DNA of 64,000 nt from Bryoerythrophyllum caledonicum (lineage: Eukaryota > Streptophyta > Bryopsida > Pottiales > Pottiaceae): positions 22,950,462-23,014,461 of the forward strand of contig OZ020517.1 of NCBI GenBank assembly GCA_963971425.1. Direction: 5' to 3'. This document shows, piece after piece, positions 33,957 through 44,790 of this stretch (its first letter is position 1; each line of letters starts with the position of its first letter). The notes beneath the pieces are model-generated. The model saw only the letters and a list, made by a program, of their open reading frames with translations. It did not search any database and was not told where the DNA came from. A program made the position numbers and the translations under genes.

Positions 33957-34881
33957 CCTCTAAAGGCCCAAGAGTCCCCTCAAGGGACTCTTCAAGGTTT
34001 GGGCAGGTTCCTATGGTGTCAATTTATAACATTCATCTTTGAAATTTCTACTATAGATGGACAATACTAAAAGCTTTGTGTAAGTACAATTTTTCTTCAA
34101 TCGGACATTTCATGAAAAAGTTATAGGGTTTTGAATTTCAAATGGGGAGAGTGGGCATGTCGGGCAACTCCAAAAACTTTTCCTAGAACACTCTATGAAA
34201 TGTGAGATTTTCAATAATAGTAAGTAATAATGTTCCCATTGACATTGTCAAAAAAACATAGCTTGTCTTTAGTGAAAAATAGCACATTGACCCAAGTCAA
34301 ACATTTTCACACATTGTCACACATTGTCGAACAAGGATCCAAAAAAAGTTCTTCTTTTCCACATCGAACTTAGAGATCTTCATATCTTTTACCCTTTATT
34401 TTTTCTACAACAAGATGTGGTGTAAATCTTCTTGTTGACTGTTTGGATTATCGTTCTAAAACATATTAAGTTCAAAGGAATTAAATCGTGAATTGGCAAT
34501 TTTTGAACCTCTAGTCCTTGCACAATTGTGTTGAATATGCTACACACCTTCTCTACTTCTAAAAATATCATCATGTTTGACATGATGGTAATGTATTTAG
34601 TCCTTGTGTAGTGTAAAAACTTGGCACCAAGTAAAGTCTAAGTTTGCTAATCCTCAACGCCAAGAAGAAAATGAAGCGGTTTCTTGACTTCAAACACTAT
34701 AGTTGTTCAATCCGTGCGGTCAGAGTTTATGAAATTTTGTGAGGACGTTATTAAATAAGTCTTAACTGAGATCCTATGGTTCTATATAGAAATACAAGTT
34801 TTGTTTCCCTCCGTACTCATTGGATTAGAACAAGTAGCTTTGAAGTGTTTTTGGTGTGAAAATGCCTTGGGCCTTTAGAGG
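33957..34881 (-). mobile_element. 925-bp TTAA-type element, long family
   Basis: Starts CCTCTAAAGGCCCAAGAG after TTTA (a changed TTAA) and ends TTGGGCCTTTAGAGG before TTAA 34882-34885. The interior is the inverse of 29942-30886. Non-coding. Confidence 0.78.
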
Positions 34882-34885
34882 TTAA

Positions 34886-36030
34886 AAGAAGATATTTATT
34901 CATATTAAAGAAATTCCGTATTTTTCCTAAAAATCTAAAGTTAGTGTTTTATTATGTATAGTATTATAAGATTATGAATTTATACAATAAATGTTTTGAA
35001 ACTATCTTCCTTTTAAGGTTGTCAAAATAAGTGTTTTAGTGAAGTTGTTTGTGAAGTGAAGGAAAGATACCTTCATATCTTACTAATTTATACATTCCAA
35101 ACATTTGAAATTAGCATTAAATAGTAGTAAATGTCAGTAAAATAATTATCATAGAGGAATTAGTATCATTGAGGTACAATGTCACCAAGGTTTACGGTAC
35201 TTCACAAGCGCTTCTTCATTAATTCTCAAAGGTGATGAAAACGAAATCTAACTTGAGTTTATAGACCACCAAGTTCTTTATTAGAATTTAAATTGAGGAT
35301 ATATTGACATGTCTTATAGCTATCAATTATGAAACAATGGATATAGATTTGGATGAATTAGAGAAAGCACCACAAAGAGAAATTATTAAGGAAAACACTT
35401 ACCTAATTTTCCTTCTTAACCCTTCAACATATCACTCCACAAAGTAAAAGAATTACTAAACTGTAGGCAAACTTTAATCCACTATAAATTTTCAATTTGT
35501 GCATTAAAAACTCCAAGAAAATTGTTTGAATGTGACACTTTATATTCATTGTTCAAAGTCTTTAATGTTAAACAAAAAAAAATGCAAGAATTTAGCGAAG
35601 TGCTTAGAAAGGTATTGGAAGATATAATATTTTTTCATTTCATAATTAATCCCCCTCTATGTGCTTGGAGAGGGAAGGGGCATCTTTGAAGTGACAAAAA
35701 AATTTAGGGTTCCAAAAGATTTTCTATGGGCATGATTCAAGGAATCACTTCCACATAGGATTTTGTAAGAAAATCTCACCAAAAATTGTAAATTAAAAAA
35801 AAAAACATTTTTTTAAAGATAGAGGATGGTATGAGATAAATCCATTTGGGCCTACTTAGACTTTTGTAGTATGGAACATAGGATGAAGCAAAGCCTTGTT
35901 AAAATAATTGCATGTATTTGTTAAATAATTGCAAAATCCACTTTTATAACATTGCGCTTCATAAAAATTGACTACAATGTTCTATATCCTCACTAAAATG
36001 CTAAAATCTTATTTGAATATTTCAAAAACA
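34886..36030. other. AT-rich stretch without gene
   Basis: No frames of note, A/T-rich, no recognisable element ends. Confidence 0.35.
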
Positions 36031-36033
36031 ATA

Positions 36034-36644
<611 letters not shown>

Positions 36645-36645
36645 T

Positions 36646-36775
36646 TCCGGTCCCCGGAGGAGGCCGGTGTGAATAAAGTGTGTGTTCGTTCTACGACTAA
36701 GTCCATGTCCACTTGACATGGGTTAGTAGTATGGAACTACTTCCTTCTCTCGAGGGTAGACACTATGTTTGACGT
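36646..36775 (-). mobile_element. SINE 3'-end fragment next to the AAAG array
   Basis: ccggtccccggaggaggccg ... gtgtgaataaagtgtgtgttcg ... ctcgagggtagacac matches 60265-60385 of the full SINE. The tRNA-like head is missing. On the minus strand the element runs into (CTTT)n, as expected of a SINE tail. Confidence 0.65.
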
Positions 36776-36836
36776 AACAAGTAACCAAGAACATAGAACC
36801 GAAGAAGCTACAGAGGTTAATGCAATAAGGTGTTTA

Positions 36837-37333
36837 GGGCCGCTTCACACTATGCCCAAGTTGAGTGACCATCCGTCAAAATGAGTGGCCAAACTATGGC
36901 AAGAGGCCAAACTTTTTTGCCAAAAAAGTACATTAAATAATATAGATTGAAGGTTTGGCCGGTCGTGGTGTGAAGCCCCAAAGTCCAAGTCCAAAGTCCA
37001 AACTCATACCATTATGCCACAAAAAATCAACCAAAAAAAATTAGCCAAAAAATTTAGCCTCTTTCATCTTAAGGTCAGATCTTGATTATTTTAATAAAAA
37101 ATTCGATGGACTATAATTGTAGTTTGGGTCTGCTATAGTGGGCAATCCAAGTTTTGCTCGAGAGGCCGTCGCTTTAGCGCCAAAGCAGCCCAAAAGTGCT
37201 GCTATGTAGAACGACGGCCTTTGGAGTTTGGGCACAAGTGTGAAGGCCCAAAGTCCGGACTTTGGCCACTCTAGCAATCTCAGTGATGGAAATCGACGGC
37301 CACTCAACTTGGCCACCAAGTGTGAAGCAACCC
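36837..37333. mobile_element. 497-bp PIF/Harbinger-like MITE
   Basis: TTA flanks both ends (36834-36836 and 37334-37336). The inverted ends are GGGCCGCTTCACACTATG on the left and GGGTTGCTTCACACTTGG on the inverted right, with caagttgagtg shared further in. It contains an internal palindrome around ccaaagtccggactttgg. It is inserted at the 3' end of the LINE remnant, so the open frame crossing the junction is a chimera. Confidence 0.82.
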
Positions 37334-37336
37334 TTA

Positions 37337-38440
37337 GTAGGTTTACATGGGGGGTCGAGATGGGTTGGTTGTTTTTGAGGAATATGGACATAGCATGTTG
37401 GATTGCATTAATGTTGATATTTGTAAAGGTAGTCTTGATTGAGGTCGTGAGAATTTTCAATGTTTTTTCATTGAGGGGATAATGGTGGTGGCTCTAGCAC
37501 TCGCGGTGATGACAATGAGGGGGCCTACGTTCCATCCAAGTGCCTGAATATCATTGAGTAGTGGTTGATGTTTATTTATTTTGTTTGCAATAGCTTCCAG
37601 TGAAAATCTATCATTACAATATTTGAATTCAATAAATTGAATAGTGAGATTCGGGTCTATGTGGGATGGTGGGGTGTCTTTGTATGGTAGCCCTTTAACA
37701 CATAATAGGTCGGGTTTAAATCTTGCATTGCAATGACATCTTTGAGTACCGCATGTGCATGGTAATAACCATGGGGAGGCCGTATTTTCTCGCCGGTTGT
37801 GAGTAAAGGTTCCAGCATTCATGAGGATGAAGCAACGGGATCTGTTTCATGACACAATTTATTTGCAGATTGCTCACACTGCTTTGTTGTGGCGTTTGAC
37901 GATTAGGGCATGTATATGAGGGTTATGGCATTTGAGTAAAACGTGTAACCATGTGTCCGGGTCCGCAATGTTGGATATTGAACATGTGATGGAAGGAAAT
38001 CTTTCTATGCCAAAGAAGAGTTGTTTACGGGCGGCATGAGCGTGTTCGTAGGGATGTTTGGCATCTCGGTAGGCTTTCTCTCAACCTTCTTTTGCTAATT
38101 TGTCGGCATGTTCGTTGCCGTCGATGTTAGCGTGAGCTCAAACTTCTTGGAGTGTGGTAATTTGTGTGCAATTTTGGAGCATTTCGACCATGGATGTTAG
38201 GATAGTTTGGTCCGGGTGACTATTGTGTTTGGTGAGGTGTTTTCTGTGTGTGTTTAGGAGGTATGATACATTAATGCAATCCGTGAAAATGTGTGCCGAT
38301 TTGTTGGGGTATTGCATGGTAATCATCTTGAGGGTTTTATGGATAGCCATCCTTTGGCTCTAAGGATATTTTGGAGTCCGTGTAGTCTTTTGGCAAGTTT
38401 GATTCTTGTGGTGGGAATATTATTCCATAGCTGACATATT
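37337..38440 (-). mobile_element. LINE remnant: RNase H followed by a PD-(D/E)XK-like C-terminal domain
   Basis: The minus strand reads, with several stops and frameshifts: KLAKRLHGLQNILRA, IFTDCINVSYLLN and NIDGNEHADKLAKEG (RNase H with its Asp residues kept), then KQLFFGIERFPSITC, a knuckle-like region (DTWLHVLLKCHNPHIHAL), then from 37822 to 37460 a Cys-rich CTCGTQRCHCNARFKPDLLC leading to IQFIEFKYCNDRF and GWNVGPLIVITASARATT, then FTNININAIQHAMSIFL. The pairing of PD with ExK about 30 residues on resembles the PD-(D/E)XK nuclease fold. The frame is broken by TTG/TGA at 37457-37460, the TGA within the KEG stretch and a one-base loss near 38345. The 5' part (reverse transcriptase) is absent. 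Confidence 0.8.
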
Positions 38441-38589
38441 TGCTACACATACATCTATCATTATGAAGATTTAGCCCCTAGATTTCCTTGACTATTTCAC
38501 ACCACCCAAAGTCTCTACAAAATTGTCCACTATATTTGAAAGTGTGGAAAAGAGAAAGGAGAAGTATTATCTTGATGTTCAAACATACG

Positions 38590-38990
38590 ATCTTGATTTT
38601 GACTAATAAAATAACATGCTCACAAGGATTTATAAAAAATATGAAATCTCTAATCTTTATGTGGAAATGAAGAAGTTTTTTTTAATATCTTGCCCACCAA
38701 TGAGAATATTTGAATTGCATTAAATTGGGATTTTTACACTAAAGTGAATATTTTCTCAAAGCGTATAATGTTTCTTATCCATGTTATTTTTGAAAAATGT
38801 TTGTAGAAGGGTATAGAATTTTTTGGGAGTTGCTCAAAGTTCAAAACGTAACATCTAGAATAGCATAACTTTCATTTTACATGTCCAATGTACAAAATGT
38901 ATCTCCATAGAATTAATACTACGTTGCATCTTCACAAATTTTTAATAGAAGTTTGTTATCAAGGTTGACATCATAGGAACCTATCCAAAA
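38590..38990 (-). mobile_element. Fragment of a long-family TTAA-type element
   Basis: aaaaatatgaaatctctaatc, gaagaagttttttt, cttgcccaccaatg and ggaacctatcc occur in family order. No ends. Confidence 0.5.
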
Positions 38991-39970
38991 TGACAAAGAG
39001 TCTTCCGAAGAACAAATTTAAACAAGTAGAAGCTTCTTACAGTATGAAAATATTTTGCAATAGAACACTGAAAGTGGGCTACTCTTGCATGGTTAAATTC
39101 AATTTTCTTTTTAGTTTTTTTAGTTTCGAAAACAAATAAAAACTCGTGTACAATGTTCATTGCATTTGAGCAATGAAGTTTTACAAAAGACTTGCATACA
39201 TATACCTTGTGGACCAAACACAAGTCCACAATTATATCTCCTCAAATGTCATTCAAATATTCTCTTCAACTAGTATTATCGAAAAAATATATGTTTGTCT
39301 TTCTACCAAGCTTTCTTATTATATTGAAAACAAATAATCAAAATCTCAATGAGTGACAATATTTATATGTTTCTCATAAAGTATCTTGTCGGACAAATCT
39401 TAAAATATATCAAATATGATGAAACCAGTAAGATTTTCAATTTCAAAAATCAAGAATAATTGGACAATATGTGATTTTTTCTAATGATTAAAAAATAAAT
39501 CAATGTTGTATATTTCAACATGATGGACATTGTAACTTTTATATATGTACATATGTGTGTTTTTTAAATAAGAATTTCAGAATTTCCAAGGAATGTGTGA
39601 AAAGAGAAACGGAAGCTGTAAAATATGACTGTAGAAATTTCAGCCATATTATGGTGCTTGGAATACATCCTTGGATTGCATGTATGTTGTTGCTCCAAAA
39701 ATACGTCGCTCAATTATATGCATGAAGCATGTCGTAACCGAACGTAAGTTGAACGTAAGTTGGTACATAACATCCTACAACCATAGCTTGACAGCCTTTC
39801 ACGAAGGAACTTGTAAGGGCTAGTTTTAGACCAAATCCTAGCCCAGGGCTCTTAAAAAATGGTTTTCAAAAATTGAAATTTTCTCTGTACACTCGGCCAC
39901 ACTCAAGAGAACAAAAAAAAACCAAAAAAAAAAAAACACAAAACATAACAAACACTAATTAAAGTTCTTA
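38991..39970. other. AT-rich stretch without gene
   Basis: No supported coding region or element ends; a duplicated gaacgtaagttg lies near 39740-39762. Confidence 0.35.
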
Positions 39971-39978
39971 GGGTTTAA

Positions 39979-40192
39979 CCTTAAAAGGAGCAAGGCATTT
40001 TAGAGGAATTTGTGCTCCATAGATTAAAAATTGCAATGATGAACTTTTTGGGAATGTAACTGTAGGATCATATTCTAAACTTCCATGAGATGATGTGGAA
40101 TTTTTTTTCTTATTTTGACCATATGTATTGAAAGATAATTGCAGTCAAAGTGAAAAAATTGCATACCTTGAGGACACTTGGTCCTTAAGGGG
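39979..40192 (+). mobile_element. 214-bp TTAA-type MITE, short family
   Basis: TTAA 39975-39978 is followed by CCTTAAAAGGAGCAAGGCA; the right end ACACTTGGTCCTTAAGGGG precedes TTAA 40193-40196. Contains the core aggatcatattctaaacttcc. Confidence 0.78.
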
Positions 40193-40196
40193 TTAA

Positions 40197-41790
40197 GGAA
40201 TCAACACTCAAACTATTTGCACAACATGATGACTCAACATATGCACTTAGTAAGTGAAAAATATTTGACCTTTACATGCAACACATGGTGGTGGTCCTAT
40301 GCTACGGTCACTTTTGTACATAATTAATTTACAATGGAGAATGTCAAGTTTTTAGAAAATTAATGTCTAGGTGATATTCATGTAACATCAAGTTGATACC
40401 CATGTAATGCATATGTGATATCCATGTAATGCATAGGTGATACTTATGCAATGCCTAGACAATACCCTTTATGTCCAAACCACTGCGATTTGGAAAATTA
40501 ATTGATTTGGCGGATAGTGCCTAGTGCCAAAAGTGACAACCGTATATAAAATACTTGATGAAATTCAATAGCTATTAAGGTTTTCAGATAGTCTATTCTC
40601 TATTGTCTTCATTTCTTATCGCTCTTAGTTGTTTCATCTTGATTTGTATATGGTAGTGATCAACCCTTATTTTTTCATGGGATAGTCACAGTGGCTACAG
40701 GGGCTAAGGAGCTAAGGAGCTGTAGCACTTCTGGCTTTCTCCTAAAACCATACAAAACCAAATTTTCTCCATAAATATCCATTTTTTAGAATTCATCTCA
40801 ATAAACACAGAATCGCACATCCTTTTTGGAGTTAGGATGGAGTCCCGGCTGTTCATTAGTGGTAATATGGCAATATAGCAACGGCCATCAATGAAGTTTT
40901 GGCAACATGAAATCATAAAATTTCCACTATTGGGGAATATTCTCTTTTGGGGAAAAAATTTGCAACTTGGCTCCAGATCGATAAAAAAAAAGGGGCTGGT
41001 AGTGATCTATAATGGTTTTGGCTCATCTTGATTTGATTTGAATGAATACATGTTCGACACATCGTACGTTATGCATACTTACAAGAACTTTCATTGCTAT
41101 GGCAAAACTTTTATTCTGCTATAGGTCCTTTGACGTTTGAGTCACTACTTAACTTCTCTTCTGAAGGCAATAAAATTTACCTTTTTTGCTTCTCACTCAA
41201 GTATCTAATTTTTTTTTAGCACCTTATAGCATCTACATTTCTTTATACCAATTTTCCTCTCTCAATTAAAACCCCTAAGAAGATGATGAAGCTCTTTGTA
41301 TTCTTGTTTTGAATTTTACAAATGTCATTTTTAGTTCTTCACAAAGCCATTCTTGTGCACGAGATATACTCAATTCTTTCATAGACTCAAGTAAAACAAA
41401 AAAAACAAATCTACTTGTGAAAATTGGAGTACCAAGAAAATATAGAGTACCAAGAAAACCAACAATTGAAAGTACATTCTTACTGAATTATATTAAGTGT
41501 TCAAAAAAAAAAAACATCCCTCCTAAACTAGATTGTTCTTCATCAATAGAATAACCCTACAAACTTTGTTAGTGTAGCTTATTCAAATTCTTCCTCTAAG
41601 GTCCTATCTTCCGCTTTTTCAACTTCATGGTTTTTACATAAAGTATAATTTCTTAAGAGCAATTTCTGTATGAGGTTCAATAAAAACAAAGGTTAAATTC
41701 AAACTCTTGATTTGAGCATGTGCTCCAACTATAAATTAAAAAAAAAAAAAAAATCAATGCAAAGAAGAAAATGAAATAATGATGAGTTTG
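40197..41790. other. AT-rich stretch without gene
   Basis: 40370-40460 holds four imperfect repeats of a ggtgatactcatgtaatgc-like unit. The rest shows no supported feature. Confidence 0.4.
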
Positions 41791-41980
41791 TAGAAACTAT
41801 TGTTTGGGCCACAACTCAGTTGCACACAAGGCATGTTAGGCCGTGGCATGTTGCTTTCAAAGCTCCCGTATATTGCGAGAACATTGCAAAAGCGACATCA
41901 TTTGGAAATCAAATTCGTTTTGTCTTGTTTTTTTTCTTCTTTGCGGTCGGACAAGGATCGATGCATTGCAGGTGAAGCCA

Positions 41981-42217
41981 TGGCTCCACGTGGTGGCATT
42001 CTGTTGGGGGCATATTGCATAGTTGCGTTTGTAAGCATGAAGTTAGCTCGGACATGCATCCATGGTAGTGTCATGTTCGTCCCAAGCCATACAGTAACGA
42101 ACGTGCGAGTCAAGCTCACAATGGGTCAAAATCATGCCAGTGGACAAGTGATTTCTACAGCCTATTCAGTTATTAGGTCAGTTGACACGGAGTGCACCGG
42201 GAATGGGTGTCTGTAGA
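41981..42217 (+). CDS. Possible small secreted protein or fragment, product unknown
   Basis: From ATG at 41981 the frame gives 78 residues: MAPRGGILLGAYCIVAFVSM, a plausible signal peptide with cleavage near ARTC, then VTNVRVKLTMGQNH and ISTAYS, and a Cys-containing end before TAG. The pattern (G-V-x-V-P then V-x-V-x-L) vaguely recalls transthyretin/Ole e 1-like secreted folds, but it is too short and I cannot name it. GC content is higher than the flanks. It is flanked downstream by a TTAA element at 42303, which may have captured or bounded a gene remnant. Confidence 0.3.
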
Positions 42218-42302
42218 CGTGATGGGTTTTAACAATACACGTGTTACTCTTACGTATGCTTTTTTGAAAAGGGATGGCAAAAGAATTTTACAAGGGCTTT
42301 AA

Positions 42303-43492
42303 CCCCTAAAAGCCCAAGGCATTTTCCCTCATGAAACACTCCAAAACTGCCATCATCAACAAGTGGCAACAAAAACTAATATTAAAGTATATTTTTTAAC
42401 TTTTAAACGTACAATCTTAAAATAGACATGTATATGAACTTACAATACAAATTTGGTTGGAATCCACCGCACGAATGTGAAGACTATAGCATTTGAAGTG
42501 CAAAGAAAAGTATTTTCCCCCCTTGCCCGGCAAGGTCAGCCTACTTTGACTAGGCATATCTTCTAGTTTTTACATTGAAATGTGATCAAATCTTTTACCA
42601 ATATGACTTATATGTTGTTAGCTATTTGTGTGCAAAATTTGAGGTCAATTCAAGGGGTAATAGATGTAGGAATATATACTTTAGTGAAAGGGGGTACAAA
42701 ATGAAGACAATTACTACATAAGTGATATGAAATTGTTTGTTTCATACAAGTTGTTGCATTTGAGAATCCAATGGTGGAAACTTTCAATTTAGAAAAAGAA
42801 AAGACTAAAATGAGTAAAATCCATAATTTTCATGAATATATGGAATAAATAAAGCATTATGAGAAAGGGCAGTGCTTGAAATTGGGTGGCCAATTCGTCC
42901 CGTTGTTGCACTCCTCGCAGCTAGACGGAATTTAAAAAAAAAAATTCAATAAAATTCAATATATAATATATACATATATACATATAATATATTATATATT
43001 ATATATATACATATATACATATAATATATTATATATATATATATATATATATAATTATAAAAAATCTCGGCGGGCCCGCTTTTGGTGCGGGACGCTAGCA
43101 GGCCAACTAACGGCTGGTTGTTTTCTTTTTAAAAAAAATATTTTAATAACTCTTTTAATAGTTCCAAAGATTTTTCCACTTGGACTTCGTGCAATGATAG
43201 AAGTTTGGACTCCTTTCCTCGCCCTTTCTGTCCCAAAATTCTGCCCCATTTTTCTCGTCAACTTGCATTGGTTGACATTGCTGCCCCTATAGTCCAGACT
43301 CCCCATTTTGACCTCTGAAGGCTAATAACTTTTGAACCAAGAGTCCAGAATCATTTTTGAAAAATTCCCCATATAGATTTCATCAAGACAATACACTGTA
43401 AAATATTCATAAGAAGCTGAGTATTTTTCCACTCAAAGGTACATGCCCAAAATCCAAAATGTACGCCCCACATACACTTGGGCTCTTAGGGG
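42303..43492. mobile_element. 1190-bp TTAA-type element with an AT-repeat core
   Basis: TTAA 42299-42302 is followed by CCCCTAAAAGCCCAAGGCA; the right end CACTTGGGCTCTTAGGGG precedes TTAA 43493-43496. The interior differs from the 945-bp type and contains a TA-rich palindromic tract (about 42957-43060) flanked by GC-rich words. The ends match those at 22782-24061. Confidence 0.78.
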
Positions 43493-43805
43493 TTAAAGGA
43501 AGCTTGTAGTAGAAGGTATTGTAGTGGAGTATCGTAGTTGCAATTGTATAGGAGCACTAAAATACACATTTTGTGTAGACTTTGATGAGTGTTTTTTTCT
43601 TATTGGGCGTGTCATAATTCTTCTTCAGAATTAGATTTTATTCCTTTGAAATCAAACACTCAAACACTCAAATAAAAGATACAAGAACTTATTAAACTTA
43701 CTTACACTATTGTCCAATAGCACAAAAAATGCAAATGTGTATTGAATAACGAGTAAAAAAACCATAGAATTCAAAATAGAACCAAAGACTTCATCAAGAG
43801 TACAC

Positions 43806-44790
43806 TAATCTTCGTCATTTTTGGCATCATCTTCTTCTTCCTCTTCATGCTTGTCGTTGTTGAGATCTTTGGCATGTATGTCCGTGTAGACGGAACACAA
43901 TGTCTCAACACGCTCCATGAAAAGAATGTTCTTCAAGTAGAAGACATTCTTCTCCGCATCCTCATAGCGTTCAATAAGCACCTTCTTTCCCTCCTTGTAA
44001 CTATAATTGAAAAATATCGCGTTAAAAAATTAAATCAACGTAAATGAAATTTTGAATATGTGGAGTTGAACATATATATGAGTACAACGCACATGACACA
44101 TAGAAAAACTAAACTTACATGGCTTCAATTGAACATTGGCGGTGCCATTCTATCAACTCCTTCACAATCAAAGCTCTCCTCCGCAAATTCTTTCTCTAAT
44201 TTTTACGTTATGCAACCTTAATGCCCTTGAAGCAAACAATACCCACCGGATCTGTACCATGGCTACACTCCAACTTCATAACAATCGCGGCAAAATCGGG
44301 ATTGCGTGGAAGTGCATCAACCATCCTTGCATCCAAGTGTCCAAGTCCTTCCTTCTTTGCCCCAAGGTACATGCAATACTTCTTCTTCATCAATGTGACA
44401 AGTATTGGTTTGGACATTTTATCGCCAGTGGGCTCGGTCTCCACGTTTGCCAACAAAGCCTCCACCACCTTCGTCCACGCTTTAAGTTTTTTCCAATACT
44501 CCTTCGTTTGTCTTTTGAAAGGATTGGTCAAAATCTTCGTGTTCATCTGCCCGAAGTTAATAGTGCAAAGTCTTGGTTCTGCCTTGGGCGGATGACCAAG
44601 ATACAAAGCCGTCAGTTCCATACCATGGTGATTATGTAGGTGTTTACCTAGGTGCCTTTGATGCTTCTAAGGTCCTAACGCACAATTGTCCACCAAATAG
44701 TGCCATGATTTGGCCATGACGAGAACTTCCTTGAAGTCATGATTAAGAACGGCTAATGGTAGGCCCGAGAGCACCATTGCCACAAAAAAC
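43806..44790 (-). pseudogene. Decayed gene of unrecognised family
   Basis: The minus strand has protein-like sequence in pieces: VLSGLPLAVLNHDFKEVLVM (about 44780-44720), then a 137-codon frame 44621-44208 (GHPPKAEPRL, KRQTKEYWKKLKAWTKVVEA, ECSHGTDPVGIVCFKGIK), which continues in the same frame across TAA and TAG (about 44190-44210) into RKNLRRRALIVKELIEWHRQ and, after a GTAAGT donor (about 44119) and an acceptor near 44004, IYKEGKKVLIERYEDAEK and a Glu/Asp-rich C terminus ending KNDED. The continuity of sense across two stops indicates a pseudogene. I do not recognise the family; it could be a transposon-associated gene or a lineage-specific one. Confidence 0.5.

Noticed and set aside
37086..37334. 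C-terminal extension of the LINE protein (RVASHLVAKLSGRRF...)
   Set aside because: This part lies inside the TTA-flanked MITE at 36837-37333, so the fused frame is an insertion artefact.
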